Shown: positions 1 to 10,796, counted from the first letter of the stretch. The stretch is DNA of 64,000 nt from Tenacibaculum agarivorans (GCF_001936575.1 NZ_MSMP01000002.1:62001-126000); one strand, 5' to 3'. Numbers and translations are program-made. Notes: generated from the sequence alone by a model not told the origin.

Positions 1-1718
1 TACAGCCTAATCTTTTAGAGGTAAGTGAAGTGATAACTGATGTAACAGGAAATGGATTAAATAATGGAAGTATTGATATTACAGTGGTGGGAGGAACAAC
101 TCCATACACTTTTGTGTGGAAAGATATTTCAGGAGGAGTAGTTGCAAATACTGAAGACATTTCAAGCTTAGTAGCTGGAACATATACTTTGGACTTGGAA
201 GATGCACAAGGTTGTACAGTAAATAAAACCTATACGGTAACAGAACCAGATGCTTTAAAAGTAACAACAACTCAACAAACTATAGTGTTATGTAAAGGAG
301 ATACTACAGCAAGTATTTCGTCAATAGTTACAGGAGGTATAGCCCCTTATACCTATGAATGGTATATAAAAGGAAATGCCAATGTTCAATCCACAACCAA
401 TTCGATAAGTAATATTGGTATTGGAATCTATTATGTAATTGTTACAGATGCTAAGAATAATGTAGTTCAAAGTGCTGATCTAGTGATTACCGAACCAGAT
501 GTTTTAGAGGTAGACTTAGCGCCAGTAAGTGCAGGTTGTGGAACTGATAATGATTGGACAATCACAGCGAATGTGACAGGAGGTACACCACCATTCCGTT
601 ATTTCTGGAATACAGGAGAAAGAACAGCAACAATTCAAAATAAATCATTAGGAACTTATTTTGTATTCATCACAGATGCTAATGGTTGTCAGGTAACAGA
701 AAATGTAGTCCTTGAAAATAATTCACCATTAAGAGTGCAAGAAACTATCACAGATATTATATGTTTTGATGCATGCTCTGGAGGAATCGATTTAGCGATA
801 GATGGAGGAGTAGCCCCTTACATTATTACATGGGATTCAGGTCAAACTACTTCATCACTTACAGGATTATGTAGCGGAGATTATACTGTTGAAGTAACCG
901 ACTTAAGAGGATGTAGTATTATAAAAACATTCACTTTAAAAAATCCTCAAGAGTTTGTTTTTGAATTAGTGCCAGATGAAGTGACACTTTGTGCTGGAGA
1001 ATCTATTGAATATGACGTAACAATGAGTGGTATTGCTAATTACGATTGGACTTCAGACAATGGGTTCACAAGTAATGAAAGTATAGTAACTCTTGATGAA
1101 AGTGGAGCATATACATTAACAGTAACTACAGATAAAGGCTGTACAATAACAAAAACACTTACGGTAACTAAATCAGATGTAGAAATAGACGCACAATTGA
1201 TTTTAACTTCTCAAGCATTTGTAGGTGAAGATATTGCAATTATTAATGTATCTGATCCAATAAGTTCAACAGTAGAATGGGAAATACCATCTAATGTTAC
1301 AGTAATCCAAAAAGAAAATGAAGGATTAGTAGTACGATTCCCTGCGCCTGGAAACTATAATATTGGTCTAGTATCTATAGAAGGAAATTGTATTAAAAAG
1401 GATATAAAAACCGTAAATGTTTTAAAGGAAAGAGTATTACCGGATGTAGGAGATACAGAAGGTCCTTTTGTGAAGAAGTTTGAGGTGTATGCAAATCCAA
1501 ATAAAGGACAATTTAAAGCTGAAATAGAACTAGAAAAAGAAGCGCAAGTTTCGTTAAGATTGTTCGGCTTAGGAGCGAATACAATTAATGATGATAAAGT
1601 ACTTAAAGGTAATAAAGAGTACTTAGTAGATTATGATATGAAAGCACCAGCTGGTATTTATATCTTATTATTAGAAACAGCAAAAACTAAAAGAATTAGA
1701 AAAGTAGTCATAGAATAA
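1..1718 (+). CDS. SprB-repeat surface protein with T9SS sorting domain (5' end outside window)
   Basis: The reading frame is open to the first bases of the window (QPNLLEV precedes the first possible GTG at base 30), so the true start lies upstream. At least four SprB-type repeats of about 70 residues are visible, each with a GG-x-PY/PF core, a W, a G-x-Y-x-V/F segment and a D-x-x-GC end. The last 80 residues, with YANPNKG, the APAGIYIL segment and a basic tail ending KTKRIRKVVIE, form a type A T9SS C-terminal sorting domain. Such proteins are exported by the type IX system and act at the cell surface, for example as gliding adhesins. The stop overlaps the next start by one base, so the two genes are co-transcribed. 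Only the C-terminal part can be judged. Confidence 0.85.
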   Translation, partial: QPNLLEVSEVITDVTGNGLNNGSIDITVVGGTTPYTFVWKDISGGVVANTEDISSLVAGTYTLDLEDAQGCTVNKTYTVTEPDALKVTTTQQTIVLCKGDTTASISSIVTGGIAPYTYEWYIKGNANVQSTTNSISNIGIGIYYVIVTDAKNNVVQSADLVITEPDVLEVDLAPVSAGCGTDNDWTITANVTGGTPPFRYFWNTGERTATIQNKSLGTYFVFITDANGCQVTENVVLENNSPLRVQETITDIICFDACSGGIDLAIDGGVAPYIITWDSGQTTSSLTGLCSGDYTVEVTDLRGCSIIKTFTLKNPQEFVFELVPDEVTLCAGESIEYDVTMSGIANYDWTSDNGFTSNESIVTLDESGAYTLTVTTDKGCTITKTLTVTKSDVEIDAQLILTSQAFVGEDIAIINVSDPISSTVEWEIPSNVTVIQKENEGLVVRFPAPGNYNIGLVSIEGNCIKKDIKTVNVLKERVLPDVGDTEGPFVKKFEVYANPNKGQFKAEIELEKEAQVSLRLFGLGANTINDDKVLKGNKEYLVDYDMKAPAGIYILLLETAKTKRIRKVVIE

Positions 1719-3067
1719 TGAAAAGAGTAATTTATTTTTTGTTCGCTGTAATGGTCTTATCCGCTTGTATTGATGAAGTGGCAATACCAGTAGAAGCTAA
1801 TTTTGATACTGAAATTGTAGACTCAGATCAGACAGTACCTGTAAGAGTTAGGATAAATAATAATACTGAAGGAGCAGATACATACAAATGGGAATTTGAA
1901 GGAGGGGATAGAACTACATCTAATGATAGGAACCCAGGGATTATTACTTATGAACAACCAGGAGAGTACACGATTAAATTAGAAGCTTCAAATAGAGATG
2001 GTAGTTTTGATGTTATTGAAAAGAAAGTAATAGCAAAACCAGCAGTAAATATTGGGTTTGATGTTGCAATAGATGATAACTTTTCTCCAGTAAAAGCAAT
2101 AATTACGAATACTACTACTGGTGCTACCTCATATCAATGGTTTTTTGAAGGAGGCTTACCAGCTAGTTCTACAGAGCAAAACCCTCCCGAAGTTATTTTT
2201 ACCACTCCAGGAGAGCATAAAATCATTCTGATGGTAGATAATGGAGATGAACAACAGGTCATCGAAAAAAGTATAGAAGTTGCTCCATTATTAGCCGCTA
2301 GTTTTGATACTCAAGTAACTTTTGAAGATGACGATTTTCAAGCTCCAGTAACTATAGCATTACAAAATAAAAGTGTAAGTGCTACTGGATATCAATGGGA
2401 GCTTACAGGTTCAAATGTGCCAACAAGTACTGATGAAAATTTAAGTATCACGTATACCACTCCGGGAACATATACTATTAAATTAATAGCGTCAAATTCC
2501 AAAGGAAATAACGTAGCGACTAAACAAATTACAGTTACAGAAAACACCAATTTAAGGACGTTTGAGAATATAAAACTAGGAATTAATACAGCCCATAAAG
2601 ATGATACTATAGGAGCATTCTTTTCTACTTCAACAAGAGAAGTGTATACTGCTAGTGAAATTACAGACGAAATTGGGGCAAAGATAGACTTAGTGTTTTT
2701 TGGGTTAAATGAAGAATTCATTTTTAACAAGTTTGTAAGTCCTGATGAAGCAATGTCGTCAGCTTTCACTACGATTCCTAATGCAGTAAAAACAACTATC
2801 ATAAATAAGTTAGAAGGTTGTAATTGTGGAGTAACAATATCAGAAGCAGAATTTGATGCGATGAATAATGACAATACACTACAATCTTTAGTAATAACAG
2901 CTACAACTGAAGGATCAAAAGAATTTGATAATACTGTAGTACCAAGAATCGTAGTATTTGAAACAGCAGATAAACGAAAAGGTGCCATAAAAATAAAAGA
3001 GTTTACTAAAAATGGATTAAACTCATTTATTACGGTAGATATTAAAGTACAAAAAGAAGCTAGATAA
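1718..3067 (+). CDS. PKD-domain lipoprotein
   Basis: The N-terminus MKRVIYFLFAVMVLSAC is a lipoprotein signal with the acylated Cys at residue 17. Three PKD-like domains follow (about residues 25-108, 110-190 and 195-275), each with a Y-x-W core and a G-x-Y/H-x-I-x-L strand. The C-terminal 170 residues are unassigned and contain an isolated CNC motif. PKD folds usually serve binding or spacing roles outside the cell, so this is probably an outer-membrane-anchored partner of the neighbouring surface proteins. The start shares one base with the upstream stop, and the next gene begins 8 bases after the stop. The specific function is unknown. Confidence 0.75.
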   Translation: MKRVIYFLFAVMVLSACIDEVAIPVEANFDTEIVDSDQTVPVRVRINNNTEGADTYKWEFEGGDRTTSNDRNPGIITYEQPGEYTIKLEASNRDGSFDVIEKKVIAKPAVNIGFDVAIDDNFSPVKAIITNTTTGATSYQWFFEGGLPASSTEQNPPEVIFTTPGEHKIILMVDNGDEQQVIEKSIEVAPLLAASFDTQVTFEDDDFQAPVTIALQNKSVSATGYQWELTGSNVPTSTDENLSITYTTPGTYTIKLIASNSKGNNVATKQITVTENTNLRTFENIKLGINTAHKDDTIGAFFSTSTREVYTASEITDEIGAKIDLVFFGLNEEFIFNKFVSPDEAMSSAFTTIPNAVKTTIINKLEGCNCGVTISEAEFDAMNNDNTLQSLVITATTEGSKEFDNTVVPRIVVFETADKRKGAIKIKEFTKNGLNSFITVDIKVQKEAR

Positions 3068-3075
3068 GAAAAGTT

Positions 3076-6000
3076 ATGAAAACTAAAGTTAACTACAGAA
3101 TTATGCTACAAAAATTTATTTTATCAATAAGTTTTATGCTTACTACATGGTTGGTAAACGCACAAACTTTTCCTGTACAGGTTACTCCTCAATTAATTCC
3201 ATCATACAGTGCCAAGTTATCAGATTATACTACTATAACTAGTGAAAAGTTATTTGCAAATATTCTACTTACTGATGTAAATGAAGTAGGAAGAAGAGTG
3301 CGTCTAAAAATGTATATTGAAGGTCAAGGGCTTTCAATCACAACACAGGATGTAGTAAATGGAGCAGCACCAATTTTTGTAGATGGTGGGGTTAACTTAA
3401 GATTGTCAAATTTAGATTTACAACCATATTTTCAGCTTAATAATTTATTAGGAATAACTCCTCAACAATACAACAATCCTTTACCTGATGGGGCTTATAC
3501 TTACTGCTTTGAAGTTTATGACTTCTTTACAGGGAGATTATTATCGAATAGAGGATGTACAACTATTTTTATCTTAAAAAGCGATCCACCATTTTTAAAC
3601 TTACCATTTAGAGATAATATTGTAAATGCTACTAACCCACAAAATGTATTATTTACATGGACACCTAGACATAGCAATTTAAGTGATGTACAATATGAAT
3701 TCACGTTAAAAGAACTTTGGGATAATCAAAATCCACAAGCAATATTTCTAGGATCAATACCATTTTATCAAACTACAACAAGAAGTACCACTTTATTAGT
3801 TGGTCCTGAAGCACCACAAATGATTCCTGGAAAAGTGTATGGTTGGCAGGTAAGAGCTTTTGTTAGTGATGGAATAGAAGAAACATCCGTATTTAAAAAT
3901 GATGGAAGAAGTGAAATTTTCTGGTTTAAATATTTAGAAGATTGTTTACCACCAAGCTTTGTAATATCACAAGCACTGACAGCAGAATCAGTTCGTATAG
4001 AGTGGCAAACGTCAGATCATATAAAATATAGAATTCAATATAGAAAAAAAGGTTTTGGAGATAACGATTGGTTTGAAGTAGACTCATACACTACGGATGG
4101 AAACATATACAATTTAGAACCAGATACAGTATATGAATTCAGAGTAGGAGGAGAATGTACACCATTATCAGGTTTTGCCTATTCTAACATTCAAGAATTT
4201 ACCACGCCTACTAACGATGAGGCTGCATATTATAATTGTGGATTAACACCACAAATTGATATTAAAAATCAAGATCCTTTACCAAGTTTAAAAGTTAATG
4301 AAGCCTTTACTGCGGGAGACTTTCCAGTAATCACCAGAGAAGTATCAGGAGGAAATGGTTCGTTTAGTGGTTGGGGATATATTACACTACCATTTTTAGA
4401 AAACCTAAAAGAAATTATAGATGCTGCCAACATTGCGTCTGGAGGAGAAATCAATATAGGAAAGTATACCCGTATCAAAGTAAAGTTTGAAAATGTTAGA
4501 ATAAATACCAGCAAGCAATTAATTGAAGGTGTTGTTGTAACAGATTACGATCCAGATTGGGGAGGAATTTTAGATGCTGATGAAATTATAAATGATATTG
4601 CAGGGGATAACGGAAACATATCTACTTATGATGCAACAAATTTAGATATAGCAACAGTAGAGGTTAGTGAAAATGGAGATATAGTAATCACTACTGAAGA
4701 TGGAGAACAGCAAACTATAATATCTGATGTACCTGTAGTAATTACTGATCAAAATGGAGATCAATGGACGGTAGACGAACAAGGTAATGTAACAGAAGGA
4801 GCAGCTGCTGAAGGTGGGCAAGCAACAAGTGCGAATACCAATGGTGTTTCAGGCTCAGGAAACGTAAATGAAATTACGTCAAAAGATGTTGAAGTTGAAT
4901 TTATTCCTTCAGGATACTATGGAATAGATCAGTATAATGATAAAATTTCATCAGATAAATATAAAGATGAGTATGAGTTCATCAAAACACATGATAACAA
5001 GGAATATCCTGTATTGTATAAGTTTATTACAGATAAACCAAAACAAACTGATGTAATAAAAGCTAAGGTATCTTTTGCCAATGGAAAGACTAAAGAAGAT
5101 ATTGTTTTTAAAACCAAGCAAGGTTCTAAAGTAGACGTTTCATGGTCAACTGATGAAGCAACTATAACCTTAAAAAGACAATTTGATTTCGGTAAAGATG
5201 AAATCATAGCAACAGTTAAACCTAAGGAGAAAGACGGTAAATATGATGTTGCTGGAAAGTTAGATCTATGGCATGCGCAACAAAGAGAAATTAATTTAAC
5301 CTTAGTGTCTATAGATGGTGCTCCATTAACTGATGTAGGAAAACGAATTAATGAAATTTATAACAAAGCAGGAGTACATTTTAAAATTACGGAAGAAAAC
5401 CTAAGTTTAAATTTGTCTTCATTAGATGTAGGAGATAGCGACTTATTATCACATTATACAAATGGAGAAAAAAATATAATCGAGGCATACAAATCGAGTA
5501 AAGGAACTAAAAGTGATCAATACTACATGTTCTTTGTAAAGAATAGTGTTCAACTATCAAAGCAATTAGAAGGTTTTATGCCATTAAAACGCCAGTTTGG
5601 TTTTGTATTTACAGAAAATGATGCAGGCAGAATTGCATCTCACGAAATTGGACATGGTATTTTTGGTTTAAAGCACCCTTGGGACCAATATAGTTATGAA
5701 GACTTTAGAGAAGAAACAGAATATCTGATGGATTACGGATCAGGTACGAAGTTCACTCATATGGATTGGCAAAAATTACATGCGCCAGGTATTCAGTTAT
5801 ACTGGTTTCAAGGAGATGAGGCAGGTGAAAGTGTCATAACAACTTTACATAAATCTTTAGCTATAAATGAAGTAAAATATAAATGTGAAGATGGTAATTG
5901 TGTTAAATCAGTAAAAGGAAAGTATTATTATGGTTATTTAACACCATCAGGAAAAAGAATAGTATTATCACAGGATTATTTTCCAATTTTTTATCATGGA

Positions 6001-9000
6001 ATAGGTAATGATAAATATACTCACATAGTACCAGGTACTTTAATTGGATTCAGAAAAAGAGCAGATGGGGAAGCAGAATCAATAAAATATGTGTCTTCAT
6101 TATCTTCTGATGGGGAAAATTTTTCAGGGTACAATAATAATTTTGAATATCTAGAAGATAAATTAGAGGGAGACGATAATAGTGTTGTTATAGGTTTACC
6201 TTATGGAGGTAATTCAGGAAATACATCTAAATGGAAGAATTATAAGTTTGTACTTAAAGATTTAAAAAAGCATACACAAGGAGAACAGAAAGTTTTAAAA
6301 GTAACTTCTAATGAGTTTAAAAGTTTAGGGTTATTTTCTGATAATGTACAACCTACAAGAATCAAAAAATTTGATAATATATCAAAAATCTTAGGAGAAG
6401 AACAAGTAGATGTTACAGAATCTGAACTGAAGATTTTAAGAGGTAGATATTTTGAAGTTCCTAACATTACTGATTTTACTACCTTAATTGAAGGTATACT
6501 TACAGTAGGTCACGATGAAAAACCTGAAGTATTTTTATTAATTAAAATAGCCGAAATACAAAACAGATATCCATTTTTATTTGATAAGTATTCTAGATGG
6601 TTTGATCAATGGAATGTTTATGCATTAACACAAAAAAATTACTTATCAGTAAGTGCTAATATTATAGCAAGGATATCTGCATACAAAGGGGGAGAGTGGG
6701 ATAAGAATAATGTAACTCAAGAGACAATAGAAAGTGAATTGAGCGACTATAGAAAATGGAAAGATAATATAGCGAATCATAATTCGAAACTATATGATTT
6801 CTATAAAAAGTTCACAATTGATTTAAGAAATTATACTGATAGTAAAAGCGAAAGTAATTTTGAATGTTTAAATAATTTAAAAAATAAAACAGCTGATGAA
6901 ATCTATGCATGTATTGAACTAGCAAGTGATGACGAACTTAAATTAATATCGCAGGAGAATAGGCAGGAAGCTTTAAGAATTATTGCTAATGATGGAAATA
7001 CAGATGATTATCTTAGAGATAGAGAAGAAACTGTTGTCCAAAGATTAATTAAATATGTTCCATCTAGTTTTAATACCGATACATTTATTAAGTACTTAAC
7101 TGATACAATTATTTCGTTATCTATTACATCTCAATATGGAACAACAACCTATTTTGATATACCACTTTGGGAAGTATTATTTGATAAGATAGATGACTCT
7201 AAATTTCTATACCCTGGTGACAATAGAAATGCAATAATGTTACAATTGCTAAATCATTATTATAATTCTTCATTATACGAGACAGATGTTAAAAGTGTAT
7301 TTTTAGATTACCAAGAAAAAGTTTTAGGGCAACCTGTAAGTGCTATTAAAGCGCTTAATGAGCAACTATATACATTTAAAAATGACTATCAGAATATATT
7401 ACGAAGAGGTTTTACTCATTTTAAAAACTCAAATGCTCCTGGTGGTATATTTTATGATCCTGAAGACTTCTATTTTTCTATAGATGCTGAAATTAAACAA
7501 TCGACTCATAAGATTCATTTAAAACAAAAATTAAAATGGGGGTTTACAAGTCAAACATTACATGAAGATGACTTTGGACCGTTTGATTTATCTCTTATGA
7601 TGAATCTAAGTAAAGAAAGCTTATTAAATGGATTTAGTTTAAAAGATAAAGAAGGAAAACCTCAGTCCGTACCATTACCTGCAATTATTTTATACTATGC
7701 AAGTGAAGTAGGAAATGAACAAACGAAAAGTGATATAATACAATCTGTAATAGATTTAGCTACTCTACCGATACCTGCAGCTAATTTAACAAAGCTGGGT
7801 AAAGTATTTTATTATGCAGATAAAATAAGTTCAGTATCCAGTCTTTTAGCTACAGCTAATAGAGAGAATAACCCTGAACTTTCTAAATTCTATAATAAAT
7901 TGAGTCTTGTTACTGGTGTTACAAGTATTGGTGATATGTTAACACCTAACAAATTGTTAAAAACGGTAATCCCTGCAGAATATCTTGCTAAATCAGCTAA
8001 TGATATTGTAGAAGATGTTATAAAGTTTACAGATGAGATTGAAAACACACCAATAGATAAATTGAGTGCTGTTGAAATAGGAGCTGGTAGAAGAATCCTT
8101 GAAGGAAATTTAGAAGATTTTAGGGCTTTAGATCTTTTAGATGAAGCTAAAGAAGCTAAAATTGTAAATGCAATTAATAAACTAGAGAGTGGTTTAGATT
8201 TTGATATCAGTAAGCATTTGGTAGTACTGGGCAATGATATTGATCTGGCACGATTAGCAAAGTTTGAAAATGAAAATGTTGATGGAATTCTAGATTTAGT
8301 GATTCATGGAAGTGCTGAACGTTTCATGATTGATGGCAACTATGTAGATAATGTTACGGATATAGCTGATTGGTTAAAGAAAAATAAACCTGATATGAAA
8401 GAAATTAGACTTCTTTCATGTACAAGTTTAGATTCAGCGCAAGAATTAGTTGACCATTTAGGAGAAGGATATAAAGTTTATGCCACAGATGGGTTTGTAA
8501 GGGTGTATAATGATGGTTCGATTACTAGTGTATCAAGAAACACAGGAGGAGATTCTGATTGGTATAAACTAGAACATAATGTTGAAAAGTCTACTGAAAT
8601 ACCTGAAAATGCTAGACCTAGAGGACCTGACAAAAACAAGCTAGATGATGTAGATTTTATAGATGATTTTATAGAACTATCCAATAGAACTGCAGATCAA
8701 ATTAATTGGGAGAGACTTGAAAAATTGAATCCTGATTTTGCAGCTACAATAGAAAGTAGATTTGTGAATAATTTAGAAGAAAAAGCAGAGTTTTTAGCAG
8801 ACTTATTTCATAACGAAAAATTAAGTGGTCCACCAGAGATAGGTATTGCAAGTTTATTATATAGAAAAAGTAATATGGAAAGCCTAAAAAGTATTCATAT
8901 TGACGCATGGAGGGCTTTGAAAGAGTTTAAAGATATTAGAAGAGGCTATTTTTTATTAGATGGTTTTAGCCATATTTTACCTAGATTTAATAAGTTGTCA

Positions 9001-9990
9001 GATGCTGATCAAAAAGAATTTTTAAAGGTTATAAGTACATCAGAATTTAATGTTGCTTCTCAAGAAAATAAAATAGGTGCCAGTGGATCAATTAGTAAAA
9101 AAGATTTACTAATCAATAACATTAAGAATTTTAAAGATATAGAGAATAATGAAGCTATTATTGATACTTGGTTAGAATTAAGAAAGTATGCAGATGAAGT
9201 AAATGCTCAATATAGTTTTAAAGATATTAAAGCCATATCTAACAAAACATTAGATGTAGAAGATGTAGTTATAAGTTATGGATTAAGGGGGTATAATTTA
9301 TCTTCGTTATTAAAAAAATTAGGATATCTTAATTGTTCTGCATTTGCAAGTCGTACTTCTGATGTTGCAGCAAATACTTTTTCACGTATTAAAGACTATT
9401 ATAATAAAGGAAAAGCTGATCTAGCCTTTGGAGCAAGTTTCGATGATTTTAGTAAAGCGTACGAGGTAATCATAAATGGAGAACTTAAATCATTAAAACA
9501 ATACTTGAAAGAAGGTAGAAAAGCTAAAGATTTCTTTGATGATTTAAGAGATAGCAAATTGTTTCATGTATTTGAGTCACACCATGTTTTAGTTGTTGAA
9601 ATGTTAAAATCTAGAGGGTTCAGAAAATGGTATGAATCAATAGGATATACCAAATTAGATCTTAATGGAGAAACAAGTTTAATTAATGTTATAATGCTTG
9701 AAAAGTTTACTAAAGGAAAAGGAGTACATGCATCTCATTCGAAATATAATAAAGCGTTAAAGAATGTAATAAATGAAAGATGGGACAATTATATTAAAAA
9801 TGATAAATTAAATATAAATGATGCCATAAAAGTAATAGATAGGGATATAATGACTTTAGTTAGAAAAGTTAAAGAAAAATTAGCAAAAGATAGTGTAATA
9901 GGTGAAGGAGAGAAGTTAAGTGAAAATTGGAAACGAACTAAAGTTAATGATTTGATTACTGTTTCAATTTTAAGAAGAATGCTAAAATAA
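3076..9990 (+). CDS. Giant TANFOR-type protein with metzincin site, self-processing module and nuclease-like C-terminus
   Basis: A 2,304-residue secreted protein with its signal peptide ending near VNAQ; translation could also start at the Met ten residues in. Residues about 28-430 match my memory of the flavobacterial TANFOR family and include fibronectin III-like segments (residues about 290-375). Residues 856-867 read HEIGHGIFGLKH, a full metzincin HExxHxxGxxH zinc site, followed by a Met-turn candidate YLMDY at 883-887. Residues about 1730-1825 hold a caspase/CPD-like module with His1744 (IHGS) and Cys1782 (LLSC), as found in self-cleaving polymorphic toxins. The tip carries ESHH (2167-2170) and GVHASHSKYN (from 2216), resembling AHH/HNH-type nuclease toxins. 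An Imm11-like gene follows after 17 bases. The toxin role is inference; the motifs are directly visible. Confidence 0.7.
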   Translation: MKTKVNYRIMLQKFILSISFMLTTWLVNAQTFPVQVTPQLIPSYSAKLSDYTTITSEKLFANILLTDVNEVGRRVRLKMYIEGQGLSITTQDVVNGAAPIFVDGGVNLRLSNLDLQPYFQLNNLLGITPQQYNNPLPDGAYTYCFEVYDFFTGRLLSNRGCTTIFILKSDPPFLNLPFRDNIVNATNPQNVLFTWTPRHSNLSDVQYEFTLKELWDNQNPQAIFLGSIPFYQTTTRSTTLLVGPEAPQMIPGKVYGWQVRAFVSDGIEETSVFKNDGRSEIFWFKYLEDCLPPSFVISQALTAESVRIEWQTSDHIKYRIQYRKKGFGDNDWFEVDSYTTDGNIYNLEPDTVYEFRVGGECTPLSGFAYSNIQEFTTPTNDEAAYYNCGLTPQIDIKNQDPLPSLKVNEAFTAGDFPVITREVSGGNGSFSGWGYITLPFLENLKEIIDAANIASGGEINIGKYTRIKVKFENVRINTSKQLIEGVVVTDYDPDWGGILDADEIINDIAGDNGNISTYDATNLDIATVEVSENGDIVITTEDGEQQTIISDVPVVITDQNGDQWTVDEQGNVTEGAAAEGGQATSANTNGVSGSGNVNEITSKDVEVEFIPSGYYGIDQYNDKISSDKYKDEYEFIKTHDNKEYPVLYKFITDKPKQTDVIKAKVSFANGKTKEDIVFKTKQGSKVDVSWSTDEATITLKRQFDFGKDEIIATVKPKEKDGKYDVAGKLDLWHAQQREINLTLVSIDGAPLTDVGKRINEIYNKAGVHFKITEENLSLNLSSLDVGDSDLLSHYTNGEKNIIEAYKSSKGTKSDQYYMFFVKNSVQLSKQLEGFMPLKRQFGFVFTENDAGRIASHEIGHGIFGLKHPWDQYSYEDFREETEYLMDYGSGTKFTHMDWQKLHAPGIQLYWFQGDEAGESVITTLHKSLAINEVKYKCEDGNCVKSVKGKYYYGYLTPSGKRIVLSQDYFPIFYHGIGNDKYTHIVPGTLIGFRKRADGEAESIKYVSSLSSDGENFSGYNNNFEYLEDKLEGDDNSVVIGLPYGGNSGNTSKWKNYKFVLKDLKKHTQGEQKVLKVTSNEFKSLGLFSDNVQPTRIKKFDNISKILGEEQVDVTESELKILRGRYFEVPNITDFTTLIEGILTVGHDEKPEVFLLIKIAEIQNRYPFLFDKYSRWFDQWNVYALTQKNYLSVSANIIARISAYKGGEWDKNNVTQETIESELSDYRKWKDNIANHNSKLYDFYKKFTIDLRNYTDSKSESNFECLNNLKNKTADEIYACIELASDDELKLISQENRQEALRIIANDGNTDDYLRDREETVVQRLIKYVPSSFNTDTFIKYLTDTIISLSITSQYGTTTYFDIPLWEVLFDKIDDSKFLYPGDNRNAIMLQLLNHYYNSSLYETDVKSVFLDYQEKVLGQPVSAIKALNEQLYTFKNDYQNILRRGFTHFKNSNAPGGIFYDPEDFYFSIDAEIKQSTHKIHLKQKLKWGFTSQTLHEDDFGPFDLSLMMNLSKESLLNGFSLKDKEGKPQSVPLPAIILYYASEVGNEQTKSDIIQSVIDLATLPIPAANLTKLGKVFYYADKISSVSSLLATANRENNPELSKFYNKLSLVTGVTSIGDMLTPNKLLKTVIPAEYLAKSANDIVEDVIKFTDEIENTPIDKLSAVEIGAGRRILEGNLEDFRALDLLDEAKEAKIVNAINKLESGLDFDISKHLVVLGNDIDLARLAKFENENVDGILDLVIHGSAERFMIDGNYVDNVTDIADWLKKNKPDMKEIRLLSCTSLDSAQELVDHLGEGYKVYATDGFVRVYNDGSITSVSRNTGGDSDWYKLEHNVEKSTEIPENARPRGPDKNKLDDVDFIDDFIELSNRTADQINWERLEKLNPDFAATIESRFVNNLEEKAEFLADLFHNEKLSGPPEIGIASLLYRKSNMESLKSIHIDAWRALKEFKDIRRGYFLLDGFSHILPRFNKLSDADQKEFLKVISTSEFNVASQENKIGASGSISKKDLLINNIKNFKDIENNEAIIDTWLELRKYADEVNAQYSFKDIKAISNKTLDVEDVVISYGLRGYNLSSLLKKLGYLNCSAFASRTSDVAANTFSRIKDYYNKGKADLAFGASFDDFSKAYEVIINGELKSLKQYLKEGRKAKDFFDDLRDSKLFHVFESHHVLVVEMLKSRGFRKWYESIGYTKLDLNGETSLINVIMLEKFTKGKGVHASHSKYNKALKNVINERWDNYIKNDKLNINDAIKVIDRDIMTLVRKVKEKLAKDSVIGEGEKLSENWKRTKVNDLITVSILRRMLK

Positions 9991-10007
9991 ATATGTTATA
10001 ACAAATT

Positions 10008-10793
10008 ATGAATTTTTACGAATTGTCAGCAGATGTATTTCAATGGGAAGTAAAGTTAGCAGGTAAGAAATTACATGAGGTTATTGTCCCAATTAATGAA
10101 GAAATATTTATAGAAGATAAAGAGTTACCTATAAAGATGGAGTTAATTGATAGTTATGAAAATATTGGCGAGTGGGAAGGAGAAACTCCCTTTGTAGATA
10201 TTATCCGATGGTCTGATGATTTTACTTTAGGAAGTACAAAACCTAGAGGAGGAGCATTATTAATCATAAGTAATAAAGTCAAAAAGATTATTGAAAAATA
10301 TAATTTACCACCCCATCAATTTTATCCTGTTGAAATTAAATGTAAGTATGTTAAAGAAACTAGAAGTGATTATTTTTTACTTCATATGATAGAAGATAAA
10401 GAGGGGGAAATTGTAGATTTTGAGAAATGTACATTTAAACAGCTAACGAGAAATGAAAAAGATGAAAAAATTACTATTGAAACATATTCCGAAGGAATAA
10501 TTAAATCTAGGTTTGAGTTCACTGAAGCCAAGATGGGAAGAAATGAGAGAATATCATTACATAAATTCAAAGATTATTATGGAGATGAATATGATAATTA
10601 TTTTGAATATGATAATCAGGTTTATAAATATAATTATGATGTTCTTTGGGGAACACCAAGTTTTATTTTTGTTAGCGAAGAAATAAAAAGGCATATAGAA
10701 GAAGAAAAATGCACAAACTCAATTTTCACAGAGGTATCTCATAATATGATCAGAGCTTTTGAATATGAAAAAAATAAAAATAAGGAAAGTTAA
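10008..10793 (+). CDS. Putative immunity protein, Imm11/DUF1629-like
   Basis: A 261-residue soluble protein with no signal peptide, as expected for a cytoplasmic immunity protein. Residues about 70-130 have the pattern remembered for the Imm11 family (PF07791, formerly DUF1629): DFTLGSTKPRG, then KKIIEKYNLPPHQFYPVEIK, then a YFLLHMIEDKEG strand. It starts 17 bases after the giant toxin-like gene and ends 3 bases before the next surface-protein gene. A cytoplasmic gene wedged between secreted-protein genes fits a toxin-immunity pair. The cognate toxin is presumed to be the C-terminus of the preceding gene. Family assignment is from pattern memory, not a search. Confidence 0.6.
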   Translation: MNFYELSADVFQWEVKLAGKKLHEVIVPINEEIFIEDKELPIKMELIDSYENIGEWEGETPFVDIIRWSDDFTLGSTKPRGGALLIISNKVKKIIEKYNLPPHQFYPVEIKCKYVKETRSDYFLLHMIEDKEGEIVDFEKCTFKQLTRNEKDEKITIETYSEGIIKSRFEFTEAKMGRNERISLHKFKDYYGDEYDNYFEYDNQVYKYNYDVLWGTPSFIFVSEEIKRHIEEEKCTNSIFTEVSHNMIRAFEYEKNKNKES

Positions 10794-10796
10794 ATT

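Noticed and set aside
2392..2988. 198-codon minus-strand frame opposite the PKD lipoprotein gene
   Set aside because: It is antisense to a gene with clear signal peptide and PKD domains, and has no recognisable protein features.
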